Source: Candidatus Hydrogenedentota bacterium (GTDB taxonomy: Bacteria; Hydrogenedentota; Hydrogenedentia; Hydrogenedentales; SLHB01). Taken from it: 39,678 nt of DNA. A program made the translations under genes and the position numbers. A model generated the notes under the pieces. The model saw only the letters and a program-made list of their open reading frames with translations, had not been told where the DNA came from and did no database searches. Positions 16,501 to 23,831 of the stretch are shown here, piece after piece (the stretch's first letter is position 1; every line of letters starts with the position of its first letter). Location of the stretch: the NCBI GenBank assembly GCA_035416745.1, contig DAOLNV010000006.1:5340-45017 (forward strand), given 5' to 3'.

Positions 16501-16949
16501 GTTCTTTGGGAGTGAGGTGGACGCTGTATTCGCCCGAAGAGAGCGGGGAAAACGACGTGTATATCGAATGGTACCGCAACGGCAGGCTCATGCTGCCATT
16601 GCTGAATGCGCCCACGGTTCCGGGTTTTGCGACAAACGAGGGCGACGCGTGGTACGCGATTGTTACTCCCTATTCCGTATTTAACTATTACTGGGGCGTG
16701 GTTGGAGAATCGGTGGCATCCAACGTGGTGACGATAGGCGCCCCGGGCGAGAGCAGCGAGACACCGGCCAGCGGCCAGAACAAGCTCGCCGATGTGAACG
16801 CCGACGGGGTAATCAACGCCGTCGACGTGCAGCTTGTCGTCAACGGCGTTCTGGGCGCCAGCGGGGTACCCAGGGCAGACGTGAACCGGGACGGCCTCAT
16901 GGATGCCACGGATGTGCAGGTGGTGGTGAACGGCATTCTCAGATTCTGA
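13581..16949 (+). CDS. Secreted M4 (thermolysin-type) metalloprotease with dockerin
   Basis: 1,122 residues from the ATG at 13581, preceded by AAAGGAGG; the frame is open back to 13398 but only this start gives a signal peptide (about residues 1-20). An FTP-type propeptide region follows (about 40-240). The catalytic domain has zinc ligands His352 and His356 in HELTH, general base Glu353, and third ligand Glu376 in GAINESFSD. The 20-residue distance from His356 matches thermolysin. A GGVHFN segment supplies the usual active-site His. Beyond about residue 545 come beta-rich extracellular modules, including an Ig-like part (about 860-950). A C-terminal type I dockerin (about 1070-1122) has two calcium loops, DVNADGVINAVD and DVNRDGLMDATD. 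No cohesin is in the window. It is flanked by its own promoter and terminator. Confidence 0.93.
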   Translation: MRLVGISLFAALAVSVSALGDIPEANPDDFRALYKSMQGATKALTPPTETKTGKGYLRFLGAPQGAVFRVLTTDPAPPEMTAAALLQKHGRAFGAVSSRSSFKAAASRLEAGRGSVCLDQEYSGVPVFGAHVFVQTDKKGGVFSALSDIMRETSLLDNSTVSLSPSITLDRAKGKALDLMRSTYGNAAYDVLEGRLYVFAPPVVGDSGDPCLVWAIVAVSQTDPLAKEVILVDAHSQDVRLHHSLVPQALRREIYDAFNTSNDPGTLVRVEGGPIASVADANLAYDYLGDTYNFYSGYHGRDSIDGNGMLLSATVRYCDPYDWCPMLNAFYDDWVGRMYFGDGMAADDVTAHELTHGVTARTSNLAYYYESGAINESFSDIWGEYVDLTNGKGNDSSGVRWLIGEDTPMNAFRNMADPTQFGDPDIYYGANWYSGSGDYGGVHFNCGVGNKLCYLVTDGDTFNGYSVQGMGIDKAADIFYRVQSVLIPGSGYSFAEKALKAIYIDYPDYGDLLVQAVTDLTVLEPGRFREDDIRSVKSAAYAVEILQFPGEPLKEFRAMSVEGTPALVMTWANPVYPYFEKATLVRNADHAPTSMYDGDTVYSGPENWAIDQPLPLGETYYYALFATFTDTEPPQYKTSVAEVGSAALGVAYETFSGGSDLSYTQILFTPVGQAASGGYTVTVTPGVRELPQTPENAQYGQLLEDDSQGCGFSEPFPFMGEYHDYCWMAENGYLAFTEMPLDRSSYLNFPSGSSANVMPRICVAFADLSNTSAGSIWVKVLPDRMVITYDKLPVYGQYFYSNTAQVELFYSGHIRITCLELTAEEIIVGVTDGQGIFYDPEVLLESGILVPKVLDISSQSDGSGTVMIEPISPVSVNEGMRAEFQIKVKSPKGTPEITLVDAPEGAQLTRVSATQSTFSWLTDYEDTGDYTVVVSAREGSQSATQDVLIHVGNTYRAPTVSQVEVTPQTAGAGSSLGVRWTLYSPEESGENDVYIEWYRNGRLMLPLLNAPTVPGFATNEGDAWYAIVTPYSVFNYYWGVVGESVASNVVTIGAPGESSETPASGQNKLADVNADGVINAVDVQLVVNGVLGASGVPRADVNRDGLMDATDVQVVVNGILRF

Positions 16950-16972
16950 CGCGGTACCGGAGCCTGAAACTG

Positions 16973-17008
16973 AAGCGCCGCACCTCTGTAGAGAGGTGCG
17001 GCGCTTTT
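16973..17008 (+). terminator. Strong intrinsic terminator after the protease gene
   Basis: GCGCCGCACCTCT (16975-16987), loop GTAG, AGAGGTGCGGCGC (16992-17004): 13 perfect pairs, extendable by two A-U pairs, followed by TTTT. Confidence 0.88.
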
Positions 17009-17226
17009 CACATCGTGGCGGCGGCGGTCCTGTGTGTCATGCCCGTGGCCCTGCCCGGCGCGCCCGCCGTATTCGCCTTTTCTCTCTCCTCGGGTGGGGG
17101 GCGGTTCTTGTGGCGGCTTCAGAAGTCGGCGAATCGGGTTCTTCCTGAGATTGGAACCGGCGGGCGCCTTTTTGATACGATGAGTTTTCTTGACAGTCAA
17201 AAGTTCTTCATCATGCAACCCCGTGC

Positions 17227-17318
<92 letters not shown>

Positions 17319-17365
17319 CTGCTTCCTTCCCCGACTCTTCCCAGTTCTCCCGGGCCGGGACCTGC

Positions 17366-17395
17366 TTGGTGTCGGAAGGCGGCTGTTCGTACAAT
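17366..17395 (+). promoter_or_regulatory. Promoter of the methyltransferase gene
   Basis: TTGGTG (17366-17371), 18-nt spacer, TACAAT (17390-17395). Predicted start is near 17402, about 30 nt before the GTG start. Confidence 0.4.
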
Positions 17396-17431
17396 AGGGT
17401 CTGCTGAATTCGCTCATGCAGGAGGAGCATC

Positions 17432-18454
17432 GTGGCCGATATTGCCCAATTCACAGGACGGATCAACGAGCTGGCGACGGGTTTCCGGCAGTCCGCCATT
17501 CTGTATGCCGCCGTCGAAGCCGATCTCTTTTCGCACTTGACTGCCGGGCGAAAAACGGCCGGCGAGGTCGCCTCAAGGCTCGGGTGGGACGCCCGTGGCA
17601 CGCGGATCTTCCTCGATGCGCTGGTGGCTCTGGAACTCCTCGACAAGCAGGACGCAACGTATGGAAACACGCCCGTGGCGGATACCTGTCTTGTGCCCAA
17701 TCGGTCCGCGTACCAGGGCAACATTGTCAAGCATCTCAAATGGGGGTACATGAACTGGTTTCATTTGGGCGAGGCGGTGCGCACGGGTGAGGCGGTACCC
17801 ACGCGCGAGGGCATGCCGTTCCGCGAGGAGAAACGTGGCCCCCAAGAGTTGCGCGATTTTATCCTCGGGATGGACGATATTGCGCGCATGAGCGCCCAGC
17901 AGATTCTGGATGTTGTGGACCTCTCCGCGTACCGTCACATGTTGGACGTTGGCGGCGGGCCGGCCAGCTACAGCATCGCGTTTGTGAGCCGGCACGGGGG
18001 CATGCGGGCGACACTCTTCGACCGCCCTGAAGTGATAGATATCGCAAAAGAACAGGTGGGCGCGGCGGGGTGCGGCAACCGCATCGCATACATCCCTGGC
18101 GATTTCATGGTGGACCCCATGGGGTCTGGCTACGATCTGGTGCTTCTCTCAAACATCATCCATAGTTACGGTCCGGAGAACAACCGGAAGCTGGTAAGGA
18201 AGTGTTTCGATGCGCTCGAGCCCGGGGGGATGATGATCTTGAAGGATTTCATCCCCGAAGACGACCGGTCGGGGCCGCCGTTCAGCCTGTTGTTTGCGTT
18301 GCATATGCTGATCCACACCGGCGAGGGCGACACCTACACGTATGAAGAGGTGGCGTCGTGGACCGATTCGGCCGGGTTTGCCCCGGGCCGTGTCGTCGAC
18401 ATGACGCCCCAGAGCCGCCTCTGGCTTGTCGAGAAACCGCGCACGGCGCGATAA
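17432..18454 (+). CDS. SAM-dependent O-methyltransferase (COMT-like)
   Basis: 340 residues from GTG at 17432, with AGGAGGAG at ideal spacing. The N-terminal ~100 residues form a winged-helix dimerisation region typical of plant-COMT-type and bacterial hydroxyneurosporene-type methyltransferases (FRQSAILYAAVEADLFSHL ... GWDARGTRIFLDAL). The SAM site is MLDVGGGPASYSIAF (motif I), followed by FDRPEVIDIA, GDFMVDPMGSGYDLVLLSNIIH and LEPGGMMILKDF. The substrate is probably a hydroxylated aromatic or polyketide-like small molecule, but nothing nearby identifies it. No biosynthetic partners are adjacent; the gene stands alone between a tRNA and a 650-bp gap. Confidence 0.85.
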   Translation: MADIAQFTGRINELATGFRQSAILYAAVEADLFSHLTAGRKTAGEVASRLGWDARGTRIFLDALVALELLDKQDATYGNTPVADTCLVPNRSAYQGNIVKHLKWGYMNWFHLGEAVRTGEAVPTREGMPFREEKRGPQELRDFILGMDDIARMSAQQILDVVDLSAYRHMLDVGGGPASYSIAFVSRHGGMRATLFDRPEVIDIAKEQVGAAGCGNRIAYIPGDFMVDPMGSGYDLVLLSNIIHSYGPENNRKLVRKCFDALEPGGMMILKDFIPEDDRSGPPFSLLFALHMLIHTGEGDTYTYEEVASWTDSAGFAPGRVVDMTPQSRLWLVEKPRTAR

Positions 18455-18963
18455 CGCCGCGCCCGCGGACATTTGCCGGTTCATCCCCCGCTGCGATGTC
18501 GATGCCGGTGGAGCCGGGCGTATCTCCCGCCACTTACTTTAGATCCTTTATAACAGCACTTAAAGCCTTATGTCGATATATGCTAAGCCTCCGAAAGCGC
18601 GAGATCTTCTGCGAGACCAGGATGCTCGAAAGAAAAGGGCGCGCGAGTTGGGACGGGTGCGTGCGACGACTTTTTGACCCAAAAGCTATGCGTCTGTCGC
18701 CAGCTGTCAATTTGTGCCGCGGCTTGGTGAAACCGCCTTTCGAACCGGCGCACGAGGGGCCCCGCCGGCCGCCGCAACAGGCTGTAATCCTTTGTCATGA
18801 CGTTAGATAGGCGGAATTTTGCGGAATCTGCGTTCTGGGACCTGTGCTGGAAGGAAGAAAGGCGCGGGAAATCGGTGTTAGACGTCCAAGGCGGGGCTTG
18901 TGGCGTGTTTTGGGCGCCGTATTAGAGCCTTGTGAAGCGGTTGGTTTTGTGTTAAACTTAGAC
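18455..18963. other. Long gap, no gene supported
   Basis: About 510 bp. A short A/T-rich patch lies at 18535-18590. Frames open on either strand have no ribosome sites and no recognisable products. No tRNA and no strong terminator were seen. Confidence 0.5.
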
Positions 18964-18969
18964 TATAAT
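18964..18969 (+). promoter_or_regulatory. Distal -10 element upstream of the OmpA-like gene
   Basis: A perfect TATAAT in an A/T-rich context (TTAAACTTAGACTATAATG). The best -35 candidate is TTGGTT at a long 17+2 spacing. It would give a leader of about 135 nt. Confidence 0.35.
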
Positions 18970-19039
18970 GAAAATTCTGGGGAGCTGAGAGGTCGTTGCA
19001 CTCCCTTGAATTTATCGGGATACCATGCTCTCAGGCAGC

Positions 19040-19068
19040 TTGACAGCCCCGTAAGAGTATGGTTAAAT
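19040..19068 (+). promoter_or_regulatory. Proximal promoter of the OmpA-like gene
   Basis: Consensus TTGACA (19040-19045), 17-nt spacer, TTAAAT (19063-19068). Predicted start is near 19075, about 37 nt before the ATG at 19112. Confidence 0.55.
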
Positions 19069-19111
19069 ACGGTTTGTAATTGGTTGTACAGCGGAGAAGG
19101 AGAAGACCACA

Positions 19112-19771
19112 ATGAAAAAATCGTTCATCGGCGTGCTGGCCATCGGCGTCGTGCTCATGTATGGGGCAGCGTCGGCGGCCATCTATCAGCCTCCAAAAGT
19201 GTGGGACGACCTGTCCTGGTGGGGAAACAGTGGCGCTACCCCTGAACCGGTGAAAGATCCGGTGCGCTCTGCCTATTGGTGGTGGCCGACCAAGCCCGCC
19301 TCCAATGCGGACGACAGCGAGCTGTGGGGCAACCGCGGCAAAGTCATGCACACGTGGGAAAAGCCCGCGCCGCCTGTGCCGCCCGTAGCGCCTCCTCCGC
19401 CGGTGCAGCCGCCTGCGAAAGAGCACAAGTTGCCAGTACTGAATCACATCCTGTTTGATTTCGATAAGGCCGTCTTGAAGCCGGAAGGCAAGGCGGAAAT
19501 CGACAAAGCCGTGGCGCACCTGAAGGAATGGCCCAATGACACCGTCCTGATTGAAGGCCACACCTGCGACATCGGCGAGGCCGCTTACAACGAGGGCCTT
19601 GGCGGGCGCCGTGCGAATGCGGTGAAGACGTACATGGTAGAGGCGGGCATCAGCGCTGACCGCATCTCGACGAAGAGCTTCGGCGAGACGCAGCCTGCCG
19701 TAGCCAATGACTCTGCTGCAAATCGCAAACTGAATCGCCGTGCCGTTATCGTAACTACGCTCAAAGACTAA
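19112..19771 (+). CDS. OmpA-family peptidoglycan-binding protein
   Basis: 219 residues with a signal peptide (MKKSFIGVLAIGVVLMYGAASA); there is no lipobox cysteine, so it is not a lipoprotein of the Pal type. A Trp-rich segment follows (residues ~24-85), including SAYWWWPTKPA and LSWWGNSG. A Pro-rich linker (about 88-106) leads to a C-terminal OmpA domain (about 110-219): ILFDFDKAVLKPEG, VLIEGHTCDIG, NEGLGGRRANAVKTYM, ISTKSFGETQP, NRKLNRRAVI. The domain should bind peptidoglycan in the periplasm. No beta-barrel precedes it, so the Trp-rich segment may contact membrane or another protein. GAGAAGGAGAAG is the ribosome site. It has two candidate promoters and its own terminator, consistent with an abundant envelope protein. 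Confidence 0.88.
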   Translation: MKKSFIGVLAIGVVLMYGAASAAIYQPPKVWDDLSWWGNSGATPEPVKDPVRSAYWWWPTKPASNADDSELWGNRGKVMHTWEKPAPPVPPVAPPPPVQPPAKEHKLPVLNHILFDFDKAVLKPEGKAEIDKAVAHLKEWPNDTVLIEGHTCDIGEAAYNEGLGGRRANAVKTYMVEAGISADRISTKSFGETQPAVANDSAANRKLNRRAVIVTTLKD

Positions 19772-19794
19772 CGGCCCGGATAATAACGACCCAC

Positions 19795-19838
19795 AAGCCG
19801 CTTCGGCGTCAGGAGATGCCGGAGCGGCTTCTGTGTTT
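19795..19838 (+). terminator. Terminator after the OmpA-like gene
   Basis: AAGCCGCTTCGGC (19795-19807), 10-nt loop, GCCGGAGCGGCTT (19818-19830): 13 pairs with one G-U, followed by CTGTGTTT. Confidence 0.7.
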
Positions 19839-19896
19839 CCGTGCGGAAGAAAACGCAGGGCGACGGACGCCGCTCCCGCTGTATCGCCGGAATTCT

Positions 19897-19985
19897 GGGG
19901 ACACAATACTCAATCAGGATTTCGTGCACCTTGCCTGTCATAGGTGTCTTGGGCATTCATAGTCACAAATGAGTTTTGTGTCCCC
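19897..19985. repeat. 89-bp inverted-repeat element, REP/MITE-like remnant
   Basis: GGGGACACAATACTCA (19897-19912) and TGAGTTTTGTGTCCCC (19970-19985) are inverted copies with one mismatch, 57 bp apart. Ends reading 'TGTCCCC' next to GAATTC-like sequence are commonly seen around REP-associated (IS200-like, RAYT) transposases. The interior carries no complete gene. Probably a non-autonomous remnant. Confidence 0.5.
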
Positions 19986-20042
19986 GAAACCCTCCGGAGT
20001 AGACTCCTCTCTGCCAAAAACTGAGGAGCAAGGGCAGGGGGA

Positions 20043-20777
20043 ATGACGACCTATTATCGGCCGGTCGGTCTGACGGAAGTTCCGTTGCGCGTTGTTCTAC
20101 GGATGATGCGCGGCCAGCACTTTACTGTTGCGTATCTCGCGACGGCAATCATTGCATTGCGGAAACTCGTGAGATGGCCTTTCCCGGCGCGGTGGGGCCA
20201 GACGTGGCCAGAGAAACTGACGCCGACCGTATTGGAATGGGATGAACTACCTGCAGAGGTTCGGCTGGCCATGGAACCCCGGGCTGCTCAATGCCGAAAC
20301 TACGGCCTCACGTTGGCGCTCTGCTCGAAGCCCTCGTACTACATCGGGCGCATGCGTGGGTATTCTGCGACGTTCCTCGATGCAACTCAGACGACCGCTG
20401 CAACTGTTCTGTGGAGGCAGCTTTACACCGGGCGGGAAGTGAAAACGCGGATTTGGCTTATCTGCTCGTCTGAGTTGTCCGACGGCCGCAGACTGGTCAC
20501 ATTGACGGAAGACCCGTCTCCGCTGGGCAATCTTTTTCGCGAGCGCGTCGACGTGGAACACCTGCCCCCCGATACGCCCACCGGAGAGGTGCTCGCCACC
20601 CACAGGCGCAGGCTCGAAACCGTGGGGGTCTCCGCCATTGCCGAGGACAAGGACACGATTATCGCCAAGACGCTCGAGAGGTTACGGGAGGAATTCGAGC
20701 ATCTGGTGGCCTCCGGCATCCTCGTGCCCTTGAGCCAAAAGGAAGCGGCACGGCTCATCCGCGACAGCTGGAACTGA
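20043..20777 (+). CDS. Hypothetical protein, 244 aa
   Basis: Starts MTTYYRPVGLTEVPLRVVL, with GGCAGGGGGA just before the ATG. One moderately hydrophobic stretch (about residues 27-43, TVAYLATAIIALRKLV) could be a membrane-associated helix. The rest looks soluble and alpha/beta, with a charged helical C-terminus (IIAKTLERLREEFEHLVASGILVPL). No family motif is recognised and the neighbours give no clue. It follows directly on the REP-like remnant. Its codon use resembles neighbouring genes, which supports it being real. Confidence 0.6.
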   Translation: MTTYYRPVGLTEVPLRVVLRMMRGQHFTVAYLATAIIALRKLVRWPFPARWGQTWPEKLTPTVLEWDELPAEVRLAMEPRAAQCRNYGLTLALCSKPSYYIGRMRGYSATFLDATQTTAATVLWRQLYTGREVKTRIWLICSSELSDGRRLVTLTEDPSPLGNLFRERVDVEHLPPDTPTGEVLATHRRRLETVGVSAIAEDKDTIIAKTLERLREEFEHLVASGILVPLSQKEAARLIRDSWN

Positions 20778-20866
20778 CTCACGCTGCCGGGCGCCCATTC
20801 TCAAGGTGCGGCCGGGTGTTCCGCCCTCCGTTGCTTTCGTACCGCGTACCCGGCACAATACGGGCC

Positions 20867-21256
20867 ATGCTTAGAAATGATCATGTAGCCTTCCGGGTGC
20901 GCACTTTGGACGGGGCCATCCGGTTTTACACCGAGACTCTCGGTTTGACGCTCCTCTTCCGGGAAACCGACGAGGCGCACGGCGAGGCGTTTGCCTACCT
21001 CGAGCTTGAAGGGGGGAATCTCGAGTTGCTTGAGTCCCTCGGCGCCGATATGGGGCGTGCGGCCGAGCCCCAACCCCCGTACACGCCGCATCTCGCCATC
21101 GCCACCGGCGACCTGGACGCTCTCGCCAAGGAGCTCGCGGACAAAGGCGTGCCCATCCTTAACGGCCCTATGACGATCCCCGGCAAAGTCGCCTGGCTCT
21201 ACATCGCCGACCCCGACAACAACGTTATCGAGTTCGTCCAGTGGCTTGAACCTTAA
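20867..21256 (+). CDS. VOC (glyoxalase/epimerase-like) family protein
   Basis: 129 residues: a single vicinal-oxygen-chelate module made of two beta-alpha-beta-beta-beta units. Likely metal ligands are His in NDHVAFRV, Glu in NLELLE, His in TPHLAI and Glu in NVIEFVQ, the usual H/E/H/E order. GPMTIPGKVAWLYIADPDNN is typical of glyoxalase I and methylmalonyl-CoA epimerase-type members. The exact reaction cannot be assigned. The ATG at 20867 has no Shine-Dalgarno; TTGCTT-17-CACAAT (20831-20859) would start transcription almost at the ATG, so it could be leaderless. A longer start at 20816 adds only an unlikely leader. Confidence 0.82.
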   Translation: MLRNDHVAFRVRTLDGAIRFYTETLGLTLLFRETDEAHGEAFAYLELEGGNLELLESLGADMGRAAEPQPPYTPHLAIATGDLDALAKELADKGVPILNGPMTIPGKVAWLYIADPDNNVIEFVQWLEP

Positions 21257-21385
21257 TCGTGCGCCCGGCGGCTTGGGTGAAATCCCGGTGATGCTTCGCG
21301 TGTTACATTCATATAGGAGGTCCGAGTGTGTCACCGTTTACGCTGGTAGCGAGCCGGTAGACCTGGAATTCCGGGAGGGTGCGGG

Positions 21386-21850
21386 ATGAGCATGAAACAG
21401 GCAATAGACGACTTTCTCGCGCAGAGGCGTATCGGCATCGTGGGCGTGTCGCGGGGAAAGAATGATTTCAGCCGCGGACTGTTGCGCGAAATGCGCATGC
21501 AGGGCTACGACACCGTTCCCGTGAATCCTAATGCGGAGGAAATCGAGGGGCTGAAATGTTTTCCCAGCGTGCGCGACATCAATCCGCCCGTTGACGGCGT
21601 CCTTGTCATGGTGCCCGGGAACGAGGTGGAATCGGTAGTGCGCGATTGCGCGGCAGCCGGCGTGACGCGCGTCTGGCTTCATGGCATGGACACGGTCACG
21701 GACCCCGGCGAGCCGGTGCGGGCCTTGTGCGGCGAGAATGGGATTACACTGATCCCCGGGCAATGTCCTTACATGTTTCTAGCCGAGACCGCCTGGATAC
21801 ACCGGCTGCATGCCAGGATTTGGAAGTGGTTCGGCAAGTACCCGGCATGA
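21386..21850 (+). CDS. CoA-binding-domain protein (YccU-like)
   Basis: 154 residues forming one Rossmann-type CoA_binding_2 domain: IGIVGVSRGKNDFSRGLLREM, VPVNPNAEEIEGLKCFPSV, GVLVMVPGNEVESVVRDCAAAG, VWLHGM, ITLIPGQCPYMF. Such proteins resemble the CoA-binding domain of succinyl-CoA synthetase but lack the rest. The function of stand-alone members is unclear. The final ~25 residues (AWIHRLHARIWKWFGKYP) are aromatic and basic, and may associate with membrane or a partner. GGGTGCGGG precedes the ATG, and a possible 10-codon leader ORF lies 26 bp upstream. Confidence 0.8.
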   Translation: MSMKQAIDDFLAQRRIGIVGVSRGKNDFSRGLLREMRMQGYDTVPVNPNAEEIEGLKCFPSVRDINPPVDGVLVMVPGNEVESVVRDCAAAGVTRVWLHGMDTVTDPGEPVRALCGENGITLIPGQCPYMFLAETAWIHRLHARIWKWFGKYPA

Positions 21851-21949
21851 GTGGGGGCTTCTAGAGCGGTTTCTTGAAAAGCGCCGATGGCAGGCCCATA
21901 TTCGTGTGACGGGACCGTTCATGGCTTAAGGTAGAGGGCGACCTTGCTT

Positions 21950-22942
21950 ATGGATCAACAACGCTCGGGAGCCGCGCAGAAGGGAACAGGACCGCCGAAG
22001 GGCGGCATTCCTTGGGGAAACCTGCTTTTTCTGGGAAGCCTGGCCGTTCTGCTCGTCCTGGTTGCCGCCAGCATCTATTCCGAACGTGCTGCGCAGCGGG
22101 CCAAAGAGCGGCCGGGCTATGCCCTTTTTGGTTTTATCGACCTTCAGGGCAAGGTCGTGATCGAGCCGCAATACGATTTCGCCTACGATTTTTCGGAAGG
22201 GCTTGCCGTCATCGATGTGGACTCGCGCAAGGGCTACATCAACCGGAGCGGCGAATTGGTCATCGACACCGTTTACACCGACGCCGGGCCCTTCAGCGAA
22301 GGGCGGGCCCCGGTACACGTGGACGAGAAGTACGGTTACATCGACAAGACCGGCCAACTGGTCATTGCGGCGGAGTTTGACAGCGTGGGCGTGTTCAGCC
22401 AAGGCCGGGCTCCTGTCGCGAGCAACGGCGCCTACGGGTTCATCGATCGCGACGGGGCGATGATCATCGAACCCCGTTTCGAACACGCCTTGCCCTTTTC
22501 CGATGACTTGGCCGCCGTGGTCGTCGAGCGGAAGGCGGGGTATATCGACCTCGGCGGGCACATCGTAATCGAGCCCCAGTTCGAGGCCGCCTCCCCATTT
22601 ACCAACGGGCTGGCAACCGTCAAAAAAGAAGGGAAGTGGGGGTACATCGACCGCCAGGGCGCCTTTACGATTGCCCCGCGCTTCGATGACGCCCGGGAAT
22701 ATCGCGAAGGCCTGTTGCCGGTCCAGGAAGACCGCAAATGGGGTTATGCCCGGCCCGACGGGTCGTTTGCCATCGCCCCGCGTTTCGAGAGGGCGATGCC
22801 GTTTTCTCAGGGCCTCGCGGTCGTCAAGGAGAATGGGCGGTACGGTTATATCGATATCTCCGGCGAGTATGCCATTCCCCCGCAGTTCGACCATGCCTAC
22901 CCCTTTGCCGAGGGGCTCGCGCGTATCCGCATGATACCGTGA
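21950..22942 (+). CDS. Membrane-anchored WG-repeat protein
   Basis: 330 residues from the ATG at 21950; a TTG at 21944, better spaced to AGAGGG, is the alternative start. One TM helix (about residues 23-42, LLFLGSLAVLLVLVAASIY) is followed by seven or more tandem WG-type repeats of ~40 residues. Each carries a core such as YGYIDKTGQLVIAAEFD or WGYIDRQGAFTIAPRFD and a linker such as PFSEGRAPV. The repeats form beta-rich solenoids thought to mediate protein or surface interactions, but their ligand is generally unknown. Topology suggests a short cytoplasmic N-terminus with repeats in the periplasm. It converges with the next gene across 10 bp. Confidence 0.85.
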   Translation: MDQQRSGAAQKGTGPPKGGIPWGNLLFLGSLAVLLVLVAASIYSERAAQRAKERPGYALFGFIDLQGKVVIEPQYDFAYDFSEGLAVIDVDSRKGYINRSGELVIDTVYTDAGPFSEGRAPVHVDEKYGYIDKTGQLVIAAEFDSVGVFSQGRAPVASNGAYGFIDRDGAMIIEPRFEHALPFSDDLAAVVVERKAGYIDLGGHIVIEPQFEAASPFTNGLATVKKEGKWGYIDRQGAFTIAPRFDDAREYREGLLPVQEDRKWGYARPDGSFAIAPRFERAMPFSQGLAVVKENGRYGYIDISGEYAIPPQFDHAYPFAEGLARIRMIP

Positions 22943-22952
22943 GGGACGCGGC

Positions 22953-23831
22953 CTATTGCAGGTCCTGGGCGGCAAGGCGGCGCAATTCCGCCTGTTGGTA
23001 CGCGCGCCGCACCACGAAATTCAAGGGGGTCAATACCGCGGTAATGATGAATCCGGCGAGCAGGCACGGCCAGCCCAGCGGCGAACCGGTTCCCGTCAGA
23101 ATCACGCCCGCGACAAGCACCGCAAACCCTGCGGCGTTAAAAAACCAGCCCGACGGAATAACCAGGCCGCGCCCTTTGCCGCGCGGCGCCAGGATGCCGC
23201 TCAAAGCGCCCCACAAACCGCACAGGCCGCCGAGAAGCCCAAGCAGGGTACCCAGGACCGCCACTTGCAGGGAGCGGCCCCCAGCGAAGGTATTGGGAAG
23301 GGCGTCGCGGCTCAGCGTGATATCGTCCAGCCACACGGTGCCGGGGCCTTCCATCCGGACACCTATGAGGAACCGGGCGGGTTTCTCGCCGGACTTGAGG
23401 AAGAATGGGATGCGCACTTTCCGCCAGTCCGCGTCGCCCTGGAGCAGCTGGTCGAGCCCGCGCGAGAAATACTGGCCATTTTCCCCGAAATCACACCACA
23501 TCTCGAGGTAGGCGATATTTTTCAATCCTTCGCCGCGAAGCGACGCTTCGCACCACACCGTGCAATTGTCCACGCCGGGATTGGGCGATTCGTACAGGAG
23601 CATGGACATGGGTTGGGGGTTGCTGTAGTCGATGCGAATCGAACCGTTGCCGTCGGCGCTCTGGGTTGTATCGAACGAAACCGCTACGGTAGGCGGCATC
23701 GGCGCCGGCAGTTCCGGCATGCCGGCGACTTCCTGTCTGAAAAGCTGGGTACCCGCGGCCCGTTCCGCAACGCTGGGGGCGGTTGCGGCGACCAGAACCA
23801 TGACCGTACATATCCAGATTTGCTTACTCAT
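22953..23831 (-). CDS. Exported beta-sandwich protein with C-terminal TM helices
   Basis: 292 residues. A signal peptide (MSKQIWICTVMVLVAATAPSVA) is followed by a jelly-roll-like region (about 45-180) with ADGNGSIRIDYS, EASLRGEGLKNIAYLEMW, WRKVRIPFFL and GTVWLDDITLSR. That pattern resembles carbohydrate-binding or galactose-binding-like modules. Three or so hydrophobic helices follow (about 190-215, 225-245, 250-270), with a basic tail. The exterior domain may sense or bind a glycan. Its start overlaps the stop of the DUF2089 gene by 8 bp, so it is translationally coupled to that regulator. Confidence 0.65.
   Translation of the reverse strand: MSKQIWICTVMVLVAATAPSVAERAAGTQLFRQEVAGMPELPAPMPPTVAVSFDTTQSADGNGSIRIDYSNPQPMSMLLYESPNPGVDNCTVWCEASLRGEGLKNIAYLEMWCDFGENGQYFSRGLDQLLQGDADWRKVRIPFFLKSGEKPARFLIGVRMEGPGTVWLDDITLSRDALPNTFAGGRSLQVAVLGTLLGLLGGLCGLWGALSGILAPRGKGRGLVIPSGWFFNAAGFAVLVAGVILTGTGSPLGWPCLLAGFIITAVLTPLNFVVRRAYQQAELRRLAAQDLQ

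Noticed and set aside
17195..17205. TTGACAGTCAA upstream of tRNA-Ser as a complete promoter
   Set aside because: The -35 is consensus, but no acceptable -10 lies at 16-18 nt, so it is only mentioned with the tRNA.
18583..18798. Minus-strand 71-codon frame in the gap before the OmpA-like gene
   Set aside because: No ribosome site, no motif, and it sits in a region of shifting base composition.
18844..19245. Plus-strand frame of 133 codons overlapping the OmpA-like start
   Set aside because: It runs across two promoters and into a well-supported gene in another frame.
19768..19956. Minus-strand 62-codon frame across the terminator and the repeat remnant
   Set aside because: It overlaps a strong terminator; not transposase-like enough to call a pseudogene.
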